Positions 17,937 through 26,790 are shown, counted from the stretch's first letter. The stretch is 64,000 nt of DNA from Acidobacteriota bacterium (GCA_021792135.1 JAJYVF010000025.1:1-64000), one strand, 5' to 3'. The notes: a model not told the origin generated them from the letters alone. Numbers and translations: made by a program.

Positions 17937-18486
17937 TAAGTTCTCCTATAAAGTGCCGATTCTGGCCCGACCATCTACTTATGCTGGGCTTCTGTCCCGG
18001 GCTGGTACGCGCTGAGGTGCAAGTTAGCGGGTTCCGAAGGTGCTGACCTGAAGGTTGCTACATGAAATCGCATCTTGCAGGGGCTGTCATCGGGCAAGCG
18101 ACTGTAGAGAATCCAGGGCAAATGTCCTGGCGGGCCTCGCTGTCTATACTCCGAGCTCCTCTGTTTGGGAACATCGGGGGAGGTGAGCCTCAGGCGCCGG
18201 GTAGTAACTCGGCTGCGCCCGGGCGCAGGCGCGTGATCAGAGTTCAGCGGCTGGGACGGGGGGCGGAAGTCTGGTTAGACGATTTAGTCCATGCATTCAG
18301 CGAGCAGGAGATAGATTTCTCTGTATTCTGCGCGGAACAGAGGCGGAGATTCCGTCTGCGACAGAAAGGAATCACGGCTTCGCCGGGACATTCATTAGTC
18401 GCGACTCTCCGCCAATGCTTTCGAGTTCCGAGCGGCTCCGAAAGCATTCGAAATCGCTAGTTATCCGGGAAGTTACGAAGTGGTCT
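17937..18486. other. 550-base intergenic region upstream of the TonB receptor
   Basis: No supported gene. An open frame on the plus strand at 18062-18460 lacks a ribosome binding site and any family resemblance. The region should contain the promoter of the receptor and the end of the SelA-like transcript; no clear motif was read. Confidence 0.4.
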
Positions 18487-19785
18487 TTACGCCGAAACAG
18501 CACCGGCCAGCACCGAGTGCAGCTTCCCTGCGACAATCTTGTCTTCACCATCCTGCAGCATCCACACTCCGACCACGATCGTATGTTCGTCAATCGGCAA
18601 ACCGGCGCTCGCATCGCGTGTGCCGGTGGCGGGATTCAGCTCTATGCTGGGCGTTCCGTTGCGCAGTGCGGCAGCGACTTCCAGCGGCGCGATTTTCACG
18701 CGCTGCTGATCGTAGCGAATCAGCAGGTGCGGAACGTGGTTGGCCACTGGCGGAACGAAGATTTCGCAGCTGAGTGACGGGATGCTTTTGAGCGAATCGG
18801 CGATGACGTTCGCCCGCCCTCTGAATTTTGTCTCCATTCCCTCATCGGTCTGGGCCAGAAACCAGTCGACCGCCGCGACCATGCCGACGATCTGTTCCTT
18901 GGCCACTTTCATGCCACGGCCCACGCGCGCCGAGTTCGGGCTGTTGTTTTCCGTCGCGGCCGCAATGAGGTCCTTGCGCCCAAGAAGAAGGCCCGCATTC
19001 TGCGGGCCGCGCATCCCCTTGCCTCCGGAAAAGCAGACCAGATCGAAACCCATGCGAGTGTAGTTCCAGAGGTTGGAGATCGGCGGCACATCCGCGGCCG
19101 CATCGTTCATGCAGGGGATGCCGTGCTGGTGGGCAACGCGGATCCAGTCCTCCCGGCCGATTTCGCCGCCTTCCGCTGCATTGAAAAAGTGAGCCATGAC
19201 GGTCTTGGAACCGAAGGCCGCCTGGTAGTCACTCATCGTCCGGACTTCCACAAACTTGATGCCGCAGTTGAGGAGTGCGTGATCGTACTCGTAGCGATGA
19301 GCATGCTGCACGACCACTTCGTTCCGGAACTGATCGATGCCTGTCGGGATCTCCTCCAGGATTGCATCTCCCGCCGCCGGGCGGTTCGCTACCGTAACGC
19401 AGGCCGCCATACCAAGCGTCAGTGCGGAAGCGGCACCTGCGCTGATCAGCGCGGCTTCGCACTGCAGCCGTTGCGCCAGGTAATTGCCGGCAGCGACTTC
19501 AAGATCCTTCAGACGCACCGGAGACAACGCCGCTTGACTGACGGCATACCGGACCTCAGGAGGCATGATGGAGGCAGTAAGAAAGGTATAAGTCCCGGCA
19601 GCATTAATGATTTTGGTAACACCAAGTTTGTCGTAATAGTCGACCGCGACGCCGCCGTCGGCTGTTGGGGAGTTCCCGGTTTCGGCAAACGTCGCCAGCG
19701 GCTTGCCAATGCCCAGCAGACTGCCTGCGGCGATGGCGCGGCGGCTCGATTTCAGAAATGCGCGGCGGCTCAGCACTGTTCTCAT
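18487..19785 (-). CDS. Tat-exported PLP-dependent enzyme of the SelA/DgaE type
   Basis: 432 residues. The N-terminus is a twin-arginine signal (SRRAFLKSSRRAIAAGSLLG). The remainder is a fold-type I PLP enzyme of the family that includes bacterial selenocysteine synthase and DgaE-type lyases: INAAGTYT near the start of the mature protein, MNDAAADVPP with D228 as the expected pyridine-nitrogen partner, and FSGGKGMRGPQNAG with K256 as the Schiff-base lysine. It is not a true SelA, because no selenocysteine gene is nearby and an exported protein cannot charge tRNA. A lyase, racemase or similar reaction on an amino acid derivative is likely. The ATG at 19785 has a GGAG-type ribosome binding site. 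Confidence 0.85.
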   Translation of the reverse strand: MRTVLSRRAFLKSSRRAIAAGSLLGIGKPLATFAETGNSPTADGGVAVDYYDKLGVTKIINAAGTYTFLTASIMPPEVRYAVSQAALSPVRLKDLEVAAGNYLAQRLQCEAALISAGAASALTLGMAACVTVANRPAAGDAILEEIPTGIDQFRNEVVVQHAHRYEYDHALLNCGIKFVEVRTMSDYQAAFGSKTVMAHFFNAAEGGEIGREDWIRVAHQHGIPCMNDAAADVPPISNLWNYTRMGFDLVCFSGGKGMRGPQNAGLLLGRKDLIAAATENNSPNSARVGRGMKVAKEQIVGMVAAVDWFLAQTDEGMETKFRGRANVIADSLKSIPSLSCEIFVPPVANHVPHLLIRYDQQRVKIAPLEVAAALRNGTPSIELNPATGTRDASAGLPIDEHTIVVGVWMLQDGEDKIVAGKLHSVLAGAVSA

Positions 19786-20540
19786 ATCACTCCACTCCTC
19801 AGGTTATTGTGACCACCGGCGAAAGCTTTAGGAGCCCGTGGCAGAGGTCGAAAGCTCGTAAAATGCGCCCTTCAGGAGCTAGCGCTCCATTGATTTTGCG
19901 GCGTTTATGAAGCGGCAAAAGTCGTGCCCTTTCAAAACACGACTTTTACCGCACGCTCTTAAGTGCGGCTCGATCGACCTGACTCCAGCGAGTCTGTCGA
20001 AATATCTACCTGCGAATTTCGATGGCCGAAGCGGCCCAATCCGTGACTGGAGACATAATGCATGGGGAATCGCGCGATGTTCTAAGCCATTTGACCTATT
20101 GCTGCAATCACTCATCTGGCCGTCCACTATCGCGATGTATGGTCCTTACAATGCGCAATTGACCGGCATCCGCCGGACGGCGGTGAGCGAGATGAGAGCG
20201 AGCGCAGGAAGAATGAACAGACCAATCCGGAGGTGGGCGGAGTCCAGAACCGTTGCACGTTCACGGGCACGGCAGACGGAAATTCGATGAAAGGCAGAGT
20301 GTGCCTGGGAAAGTACGGCGAAACCGTTTGGTCTGCCGTGCGGGAGCAGGCATACGACAGCGGTCTCGTCGCAATCGGCGGCCAGCGCTTTCGGGCAGGG
20401 ACGCTGTCGACGGCAACCAGATACCGTGGCTGGATGCTTTCACTGAAAGCTGCACCTCGCGTAAATTCCGCGAGGGCCCTCTGCCGGGATCATGTTCTCC
20501 ATTCGCATCGAGTAACTGCTGAATGGTGAACCGAGGGAAG
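19786..20540. other. Decayed intergenic region, about 750 bases
   Basis: No intact gene. Frames are short and lack ribosome binding sites. The right half contains a stretch resembling the end of a secreted enzyme (listed separately), suggesting that the interval is a remnant of deleted genes between the SelA-like gene and the truncated oxidase. Confidence 0.4.
20161..20346 (+). pseudogene. Possible 3' fragment of a secreted hydrolase-type gene
   Basis: The frame encodes a stretch ending in CTFTGTADGNSMKGRVCLGKYG followed by ETVWSAVRE. This beta-rich pattern (FTGT.DG..M.G.V.LG.YG...W.A.R) resembles, from memory, the C-terminal tails of secreted acidobacterial amidohydrolase-type proteins. Nothing upstream in the frame looks like the rest of such a protein and no stop follows at the expected place. 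A chance resemblance is possible. Confidence 0.25.
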
Positions 20541-21232
20541 ATGGCAACCGATGTCATCGTGATCGGGATGGGGGCGATGGGCAGTGCCGCCGCTCCGCAT
20601 CTGGCAGAGAAGGGCCATCGGGTTCTGGCCTTCGATCGCTTTGCCCCTCCGCATTCCCGGGGCTCATCGCACGGGGTGTCGCGGGTCTTCCGCCAGGCTT
20701 ACTTCGAGGATCCCCGGTATGTGCGTCCTCTGCTGCGTGCCCGCGAGTTGTGGACCAGGCTGGAGCGCGACACCGGACGGCAGCTGCTGCGTGTTACGGG
20801 GGTGCTCATCATCGGTCCTAACGACGGGCAGCCTGTTGCGCGCAGCGCCGAAAGCGCACGGCAGTTCCATATCCCGCATGAGATTGTCTCCGCCTCCGAG
20901 CTGAAGAGGCGCTGGCCGGCGTTTCGTGGGGAAGCAGATACCGTGGCGCTGCTGGAACATTATGCCGGGTACCTTGTGCCGGAATTCTGCACAGAACAGC
21001 AACTGGCGCAGGCCGCCCTTGCCGGAGCGCGGCTTCACTGCAACGAACCTGTTCTGGGCTGGAGCGCGCCAGCGGGCAATGGCGTGCGCGTGCGAATGGA
21101 GCGCGGGACCTATGCGGCGGAACGTCTGGTAATTGCCGCCGGCCCCTGGGCCCTGCAGGTGCTGAGCAGGACAGATCTGCCACTCCGGGTCACGCGCCTG
21201 GTGGCCTGCTGGTTCGAACCCAGGGAGCGGCT
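20541..21232 (+). pseudogene. Truncated sarcosine / N-methyl-amino-acid oxidase-type flavoprotein
   Basis: An intact protein would oxidise N-methyl amino acids using covalently held FAD. The N-terminus is well kept: Rossmann motif DVIVIGMGAMGSAAA, the HSRGSSHGVSRVFRQAYFE flavin-contact region, and RVTRLVACWFEPRE. The frame then runs into foreign sequence near 21232 and stops at 21257 after about 235 residues; the family is about 370-390 residues, and the missing third includes the Cys that carries FAD. It is therefore a gene fragment. ATG 20541 is preferred (AGGGA just upstream); an in-frame ATG at 20523 also exists. The truncation coincides with an IS200-type transposase fragment on the other strand. 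Confidence 0.8.
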
Positions 21233-21370
21233 GGCATTTCGGAATAAAACCACGTGATCTTTGCACTCCCACTTCGCGTGGCTTAAGCTTTCATACTCGT
21301 CCATCCGGATTCTCCTCTTCGTGTGCTTGGCGGCTCGCGTTCTGGAGTTTCCTGGATGGACTCCCGGAAC
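21233..21370 (-). mobile_element. 5' fragment of an IS200-type (TnpA, Y1) transposase gene
   Basis: From an ATG at 21304 (GAGGAG upstream) the minus strand reads MDEYESLSHAKWECKDHVV. This is, from memory, the highly conserved beginning of IS200/IS605 TnpA (usually MDEYxSLxHxKWECKYHVVF). After one lost base the next bases read FIPKC in a second frame, and the similarity stops at about 21233, where the truncated oxidase begins. None of the later motifs (HUH, catalytic Tyr) is present, so this is a dead scrap. Confidence 0.7.
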
Positions 21371-21378
21371 TGTCAATC

Positions 21379-21447
21379 GGCATAGGGGGGAGAGTCACCT
21401 CTCCTCCCCTGCCACACCACCGGACAAGCGGGTCCGCATCCGGCGGT
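21379..21447 (-). ncRNA. Group II intron domains V and VI
   Basis: Domain V stem at 21416-21447 (ACCGCCGGA paired with TCCGGTGGT, with a GCGG..CCGC upper part), followed by the domain VI stem at 21379-21413 (GGCAGGGGAG paired with the CTCCCCCCTATGCC side). The same two hairpins recur at 43.9 kb with base changes that keep the pairing. Confidence 0.7.
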
Positions 21448-21460
21448 TCGGAGGATTGGG

Positions 21461-22246
21461 CTAGGTCGCGATCAACATCCGCGGAAGACCGCGCGAGTCG
21501 AAGTAGGCCATAGGAAACGCTGCAGTCATTGCGGGGCTGTTGGCTATACGCCATGGTTCACGGGAGTTTCCAGCAGAGTGCGCCGCCAGATCTCTCCTGA
21601 CCCCTCGTTCGCATAGCTTCCGGTACCGCACCGTTCCACCTTTCCATTGCTTCCAGATCACTGCCCGCAGCCTGCGCCGCAGCCATTGATCCAGCGTCCC
21701 CAGCACCGAAGGTGTCTGGCAGAAGCCGAAGTAGGCTTTCCACCCTTGCAGGTAGTCGGCCAGTTCCTTCCTCATCTGCTCCAGACTGATTCCCCGAGTC
21801 CGGCACGTCAGTTCCCGAACCTTCCGCTTAAACCGCACGATGGCCTTGGGGGCGATGCGCCGTTTCTGGCCATTTGCCGTAAAGCTGAAGCCGAGGAACT
21901 TCCGTTCCACCGGTCGAGCCACCGCGCTCTTCTGTTCGTTAACCTTGAGCCTGAGCCGCCGCACGATGAAGCGTGTGATGCTTCGCTCCACCCGCTCCCC
22001 TGCCGCGCGGCTGCGAACATAGATACCCGCCGAACCCTTGTTGGACTTCACTCGCTTCAAGACCTGCAAGCAGTTGTTCGGCCCGCAGACTTCTTCCATC
22101 CGTTGTCCATCGTTACCGGCCGGGCTTTCGAACATGCGCTTCGCCGTGAGCGTTTTGGACCCTTCGCCAGGAGCCCTCGGAGCTTCACTCCGCCTCTCCT
22201 CGCCAAAGGCCAGCCGGAGCTGGGTTTTCTGCCGCTTGCCGCTCAT
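21461..22246 (-). pseudogene. Group II intron maturase with the reverse transcriptase core deleted in frame
   Basis: 261 residues. The N-terminal block (MEEVCGPNNCLQVLKRVKSNKGSAG) is joined near 22020-22030 directly to the region that normally follows the YADD motif (YVRSRAAGERVERSITRF). All RT motifs between them, including YADD, are missing: about 200 residues against intact class C proteins. The maturase X domain (KFLGFSFTANGQ, LADYLQGWKAYFGFCQTPS, LDQWLRRRLRAVIWKQWK) and the terminal block (REPWRIANSP) remain and the frame is open. It cannot reverse transcribe; a splicing-only maturase role is conceivable but unlikely. Confidence 0.85.
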
Positions 22247-22645
22247 CGAGTCGCGCCGCCTAATCGCCGCTTCCTGCCGTTGGGGCCTTCGCTGCCGAGG
22301 CCGCTACTATGCCCGCTGCTGACTCCTGCTGCACGGTCAGGGTGGATTACTCCACCCTCAGTCCTGATTCCAGAACATGCAACGGACCTCCCGTGATAAG
22401 AACGACCGCCTTCAACGCGCAACCGCTGAATCTACCACCAGCGCCCTTGATGGTTGTGGACTTCGCAATCAGTTGCCCGCTCGTCCGGCGCCGCAGGCCT
22501 GCTATCCGGTTCTTGTCCATCGGCTCGCGTCTTTGCTCCACGCTTCCTTCGGATGCGCTTCGCCATCCCTTCTCCCCATCAGGATGTGAAGAGGACTCTC
22601 ACCTCCAAGCTCTCATTCATGCACGGCGTACAACTCCTGCTGCCT

Positions 22646-22662
22646 CCCCGGCAGAGCCGGGG
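22646..22662 (-). terminator. Terminator hairpin of the second TonB receptor gene
   Basis: A perfect 7-bp GC stem (CCCCGGC / GCCGGGG) with an AGA loop, 15 bases past the stop codon. There is no T-run now, because the next bases lead into the group II intron, consistent with insertion in or next to the terminator tail. Confidence 0.6.
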
Positions 22663-22677
22663 GCCTCCCCTGTTTAG

Positions 22678-25053
22678 CTAGAAGTTCGTGGTGAGCCGGA
22701 GCATCATGCTGCGCGGCGGGCCGATCGCATTCCCGGAGAAGAGGCCTCCGAAGTCGATCACGTCGAGAACATTGTTGAGATTCTCTCCATCGACCTGCAA
22801 CTGCATGTCCATCCGCTCGGATTTGTAGATCTGCGCGCCGGCCGAAGCGTCCGCCAGGAAAGCGGGATCGATGCGGCCGCGCGCAAAGTTGATCCGGTCC
22901 AGCACCGGCTGGCCGTATTCGGCGAGCACCTGCTGCTGCGTGCCGTTGAAGTCGAAGGGCAATCCGCTGCCGAACTGGCCCCCGACCGCTACCCAGAAAT
23001 GGGGATTCGCCTGATAACGAATCCGCGCTCGAACGGTGTTGCGCTGATCCTGCGAATCGGGGAAGTGTCCGCTGATTTGCGTCGTGGCGTCGATCGCGGA
23101 CTGGCCCAGGAACAGGCCGCCGGTGACGGGAAACCAGGCATTGCCCACCTGATACGAATAACTCAGGAAGCCTGAGAACCGGCCCCAGTCCGGGACTTCC
23201 ATTCTCCCCTCGATACCGTAGATGACTGCCTTCCGGAAGGCGATGGGAAAACTGATGCCGGTGTTGAGAATCTGGTCGTCGTCCGCATAATTGTTCAGGT
23301 CGCGGCGATAGAGGTTCGCATCGAGTCGCAGCTGGCCAAGGATGCCTTTCGTCAGGCCGCCCTCGTAGTAGTTGCCACGGGAGGGCCGGACCGGCAAACG
23401 CAGAACCGTGGGCTCGAAGGATTGCACCGCAGGAGAACTGGAGAGCAGGATGTTCTCGAACGACGGAGTCTGAAAGACGCGGTCGTACGAAAAATGTACG
23501 ATCAGATTCGCACCGGGGAGATAGCGTGCCGCGGAAAACCGCGGACTGGCCGCATTTTCGTTCACCAGCAGTTGGTAGTGATCCCAGCGCAGGCCCGCGT
23601 TCACCGTCCATTTGTCGAAGTGCATGAGGTCCTGGACAAATGCTCCCTGTTCGAGATCGGGACGGCTGCCGGAAAAGGCGAATGTGGGAGAGGTGCCCGG
23701 ATCGAATGGATAGTTGGGATAAGCAGGATCAGCGGTGATGATGTCGCTGTAGTTTTCGTGGAGGAATTTGTTGTCGGACGATACACCCGCCTTCCATTCG
23801 TGGTGGCCGCGATGCAGCGAGACGGAGCTGCTGAAGTACTCCTCGCTGAAGTCATTGTTCTGGGAAACGATGATGGGCCATGACCATGGGTCGGAGGCGA
23901 AATTGCTGGAGTTATCTCGGGTCATGTTGCGCACATCGACGAGAGCGTCGGGGGAGAAGATGTGCTGCCAGGTCGCGATGCCCATGGTCTCCAGGTTGCC
24001 TGCGGTCTGGAGCTGAGAAGGCGTTCCCGGCGGAGGCGCAGGCTGCCCCAGGGCGGGCCGCAACCGCGGATCTTCCTGCACCTGTTCATTGGGAACCTGA
24101 TATCGTGCCAGTTCGTGACGAACGATCAGCCGCAGGCGATCTTTGGCATTGGGGTTGAACTCATCGTTCACGGAGAAGTCGCCGAGGGTGCCGGCGTTGG
24201 TAAAGTTCTCCGGCACGACCGGATTCAGATAGTGGTCTGTCATGCTGCCGCTGGCGCTCGTGCCTACCGTGTTCCTGCTCCATCCATAGTCGGCTTTGGC
24301 AAACCCGCTTGCGGTGTCGAAGCTTCCCCCGGCCAGCACGATCTCACCATGAAGGCCGAGCTGGACATTCTGAAACGTATTCACCTCCACGATGCCGCCC
24401 AGCTTGCGGCCATATTCGGCGGGAATGCCAGCCGTATAGATGCTCATCGATTGCACATCGTCGGCTTCAATCGCCGGCCCGAAGCCGGGTGAGCGATTGT
24501 CCGTAAGGGGAATGCCGTCGATCACAAATTGCGTCTGGTACTCCGAGCCCCGCGGATGCAGAACGGCATTGCCCTCGTACAGCCAGCCGGGCTGGGAATT
24601 GATAAGGTCCTGTAGCGACCTCCCAGGAATGGAGCCCAGCCGATGCTGAATGAAGCCACTCCCGATCTGAGTCACCGCGCCGGGCTGCTCCGGGTCAATC
24701 AGCGTGCTGGAAGCGCTTACGGTGATCGATTGCCGCACTGTCGGCAGCTTTAGCTGCATTACCTGGTCGACGGGCAGCGAAACCCGGATGACAACCGATT
24801 CGGTGACAGGCGCGAATCCGGGCTGAGTCACCTCGACGCGGTAAATTCCATAGGGCAGGCGCCGGATGTCCAGGTTTCCCTGCGCGCTGGTCCTGAGCGT
24901 GGCCCGATACTGGTTAGCCTCGCTTTCAATCTGCACCGTCCCCTGCACGCCGCGTCCAGAGGGGTCGATGACCCGGAGGCGGAGTTCACCGATGTTGCTC
25001 TGGCAGTAGAGCGGCAAAGCGCAGAGAAAGAAAAGAACGGCCAGTCGACTCAT
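22678..25053 (-). CDS. TonB-dependent receptor with carboxypeptidase-regulatory-like N-terminal domain
   Basis: 791 residues, outer membrane. It has a signal peptide (LAVLFFLCALPLYCQ), a carboxypeptidase-regulatory-like domain (LRLRVIDPSGRGVQGTV, YGIYRVEVTQPGFAP), a plug (SLQDLINSQPGWLYEG, QFVIDGIPLTDNRSPGFG, IPAEYGRKLGGIVEV) and a 22-strand-type barrel ending in MMLRLTTNF with the usual terminal aromatic residue. It is shorter than the Oar-like receptor at 14.6-17.9 kb and of a different subtype. The ligand is unknown. The ATG at 25053 leads straight into the signal peptide. Confidence 0.92.
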   Translation of the reverse strand: MSRLAVLFFLCALPLYCQSNIGELRLRVIDPSGRGVQGTVQIESEANQYRATLRTSAQGNLDIRRLPYGIYRVEVTQPGFAPVTESVVIRVSLPVDQVMQLKLPTVRQSITVSASSTLIDPEQPGAVTQIGSGFIQHRLGSIPGRSLQDLINSQPGWLYEGNAVLHPRGSEYQTQFVIDGIPLTDNRSPGFGPAIEADDVQSMSIYTAGIPAEYGRKLGGIVEVNTFQNVQLGLHGEIVLAGGSFDTASGFAKADYGWSRNTVGTSASGSMTDHYLNPVVPENFTNAGTLGDFSVNDEFNPNAKDRLRLIVRHELARYQVPNEQVQEDPRLRPALGQPAPPPGTPSQLQTAGNLETMGIATWQHIFSPDALVDVRNMTRDNSSNFASDPWSWPIIVSQNNDFSEEYFSSSVSLHRGHHEWKAGVSSDNKFLHENYSDIITADPAYPNYPFDPGTSPTFAFSGSRPDLEQGAFVQDLMHFDKWTVNAGLRWDHYQLLVNENAASPRFSAARYLPGANLIVHFSYDRVFQTPSFENILLSSSPAVQSFEPTVLRLPVRPSRGNYYEGGLTKGILGQLRLDANLYRRDLNNYADDDQILNTGISFPIAFRKAVIYGIEGRMEVPDWGRFSGFLSYSYQVGNAWFPVTGGLFLGQSAIDATTQISGHFPDSQDQRNTVRARIRYQANPHFWVAVGGQFGSGLPFDFNGTQQQVLAEYGQPVLDRINFARGRIDPAFLADASAGAQIYKSERMDMQLQVDGENLNNVLDVIDFGGLFSGNAIGPPRSMMLRLTTNF

Positions 25054-25413
25054 TCGCGGCAGGCCTCTCCTGGCTCGAAGAGCGCCTGCTGCCGGGGCGC
25101 CTCCAGGACCTGTTTGCCAGGGACGAGAGCCGGCTTTTCACCATGGAGCTGCACACTTCATTTTCCGATATTTTGGTGTGCGTGACCGCCCTCGCTTCCC
25201 GGAGGAAGTCGCAGCCAGGGACAAACTGCGGAAGGCGAACTCAGATCCTGCGAGCCTCCTTTGACTCCGGGGCCGGCGACGAGGGAGAACATAACCTGAT
25301 GCCGGGGATCGAAGATGGCCGGGACTGTGAGATGCGACGCCGGGGCTGTACTATCAATGCATGACATCGGGCCAGGCGCCACGGGTCATCCTCCATCTCC
25401 AGGAACGAATAGC
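25054..25413. promoter_or_regulatory. Divergent region between TonB receptor and cytochrome c
   Basis: 360 bases that should contain promoters in both directions. No clear -35/-10 pair, palindrome or small gene was recognised. Confidence 0.35.
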
Positions 25414-25839
25414 ATGCAGATTTTGAAGCAAATTTCGTGGCTGCGGAACTCCTTCCCCTCGCCTCTGCGCCGCCTCCACTGGGTTGCCATCCCTGCGCTG
25501 GCACCATTCGTGATCGGCGCTCTCAGTCCTGGTGCCGCTGCTGCGCCGGCCGGCAGGGGCGCCAGCCCCCGCGTCACGCGGGGCGACGCGATCTTCCACC
25601 AGCGCTGCGTGGTGTGTCACAACAAACAGCCAGGCGACACCACCCCCTTCGGCCCGCCGAACCTCCATGGCATCTTCAAAGGCCCTTCGGCGATCACGAC
25701 CAAACAAGCGGAGGGCATTATTACTAATGGAAAGGGTACGATGCCCGCGTGGGGGAAAATTCTGACACCGGCGGATATCGAGGATGTCATCGCTTATCTG
25801 AAAACATTACCCACCGCTCCGCCCTCCACGACGCCCTGA
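25414..25839 (+). CDS. Cytochrome c, class I, periplasmic
   Basis: About 141 residues. A membrane or signal segment (HWVAIPALAPFVIGAL) is followed by a single-haem domain: GDAIFHQRCVVCHNKQPG carries the CxxCH haem site, GPPNLHGIFKG the conserved middle part, and TMPAWGKILTPADIEDVIAYLKTL the distal Met and terminal helix. It shuttles electrons to an oxidase or dehydrogenase in the periplasm. The ATG at 25414 follows an AGGA; an earlier in-frame ATG at 25357 would only lengthen the leader. No partner redox enzyme is adjacent. Confidence 0.88.
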   Translation: MQILKQISWLRNSFPSPLRRLHWVAIPALAPFVIGALSPGAAAAPAGRGASPRVTRGDAIFHQRCVVCHNKQPGDTTPFGPPNLHGIFKGPSAITTKQAEGIITNGKGTMPAWGKILTPADIEDVIAYLKTLPTAPPSTTP

Positions 25840-25932
25840 CGCAGTGTCGGCTGCCGGTAACCGCAGAACCCCGATCTTCCGGCAGCCGGTCCGGTATGGG
25901 CCACAGGCTGTCCCCCCCGCACGGGCCGTGCT

Positions 25933-26790
25933 TCAGTTCGGGATGGCCCTCAGCATCCGTCTCCGGATGGCCTCCACTCGCTCGCGCAACCCAAGCGCGG
26001 CCATCTTGCGCTCCGTAAACGGGTCGCGCTCCGGGAAGAACTCCACTTCCGCGGCCAGCCCAGCCTGCCCGAGCGTCCGCAGCACATGGGGCAGCAGCGA
26101 CGCGTCTCCATACCAGCAGATTTGCCGCTCCGTACCGCCGCTCGCATGGTATCCAACAGCCGCCGCGGTCATTTCCGCGCCCAGGCGCGTCGCGGGCTCC
26201 AGCAGGGAGGGATGAAACCGCAGCACCACGCTACCATCGGTGCTGGTTCCCTCCGGAAACAGCAGCACCGGGATGCCGGCATCCAGAACGGCCATGATCC
26301 GGCGCGCAACCTCCTCGGTGCTGGCCCGGCTCCCGCGATCGATGAAGATCGTTCCTGCGGCCCTCGCGAAGAACCCAATCAACGGCCATCGCGCCACTTC
26401 GGCTTTCGCGACGAAGACGCAGGGCACCGCCGCGGCATACACCGGAATATCCAGATAACTCAGGTGATTGGAGCACACGAGCCCGCGGGCCGGCCGCAAT
26501 CCCCGGTATTGCGCATCGATACGGAGCCTGCGAAGGAGCTTGTTGCAGGAGCGATGAAGCCAGTTGGCGCGATCAGAATGCTCCAGCCACGAGCCGCAGC
26601 GAAACCGTAAGAGCGCCAGGCTTCCGGCGATCTCCAGCAAACTGAGAAGAAGGATCAGCAGGCGCAGAGTGGCGCGCCCGAATCTGGCCGCCATTCCGGC
26701 TGCGCCAGAAATCGGCCCCCCGCCGCCGGAATCAGCTGCGCCCGATCCGGCAGTGTCATAAAGTCGATCATCCCGAATTCGCGATCCCAT
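25933..26790 (-). CDS. olsA: 1-acyl-glycerol-3-phosphate / lyso-ornithine lipid O-acyltransferase (PlsC family)
   Basis: About 285 residues from ATG 26790 (ATG 26694 is an alternative that starts at the membrane helix). A hydrophobic helix (LRLLILLLSLLEIAGSLALL) anchors the enzyme. The acyltransferase motifs are complete: H-x4-D in CSNHLSYLDIP, FIDRGSR, and FPEGTSTDG. The position directly after a broken olsB-type gene, overlapping its end, suggests the OlsA role: adding the second fatty acid to lyso-ornithine lipid. PlsC-type phosphatidate synthesis is the alternative and would explain why this gene stays intact. Confidence 0.8.
   Translation of the reverse strand: MGSRIRDDRLYDTAGSGAADSGGGGPISGAAGMAARFGRATLRLLILLLSLLEIAGSLALLRFRCGSWLEHSDRANWLHRSCNKLLRRLRIDAQYRGLRPARGLVCSNHLSYLDIPVYAAAVPCVFVAKAEVARWPLIGFFARAAGTIFIDRGSRASTEEVARRIMAVLDAGIPVLLFPEGTSTDGSVVLRFHPSLLEPATRLGAEMTAAAVGYHASGGTERQICWYGDASLLPHVLRTLGQAGLAAEVEFFPERDPFTERKMAALGLRERVEAIRRRMLRAIPN

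Larger units (their letters stand above)
21375..22631 (-). mobile_element. Group II intron, class C type, degenerate
   Basis: Runs leftward. The 5' boundary is read at GTACGCC (22631, compare the GUGYG rule), followed by about 385 bases of ribozyme sequence, an ORF for a defective maturase, and a 3' end with domain V and VI hairpins ending GCCGATT near 21375. At about 1.25 kb it is shorter than a full intron with ORF (about 1.9 kb) because the ORF lost about 200 codons. It sits 14 bases behind a terminator-like hairpin after the second TonB receptor gene, the target type known for group IIC introns. Exact ends are inferred from consensus and from comparison with the remnant at 43.9 kb. Confidence 0.78.

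Noticed and set aside
18062-18460. Open frame of 132 codons upstream of the TonB receptor
   Set aside because: No ribosome binding site, no domain, unusual composition; treated as non-coding.
18487-19785. True selenocysteine synthase (SelA)
   Set aside because: It has a Tat signal and no selB, selD or tRNA-Sec nearby; only the fold family is shared.
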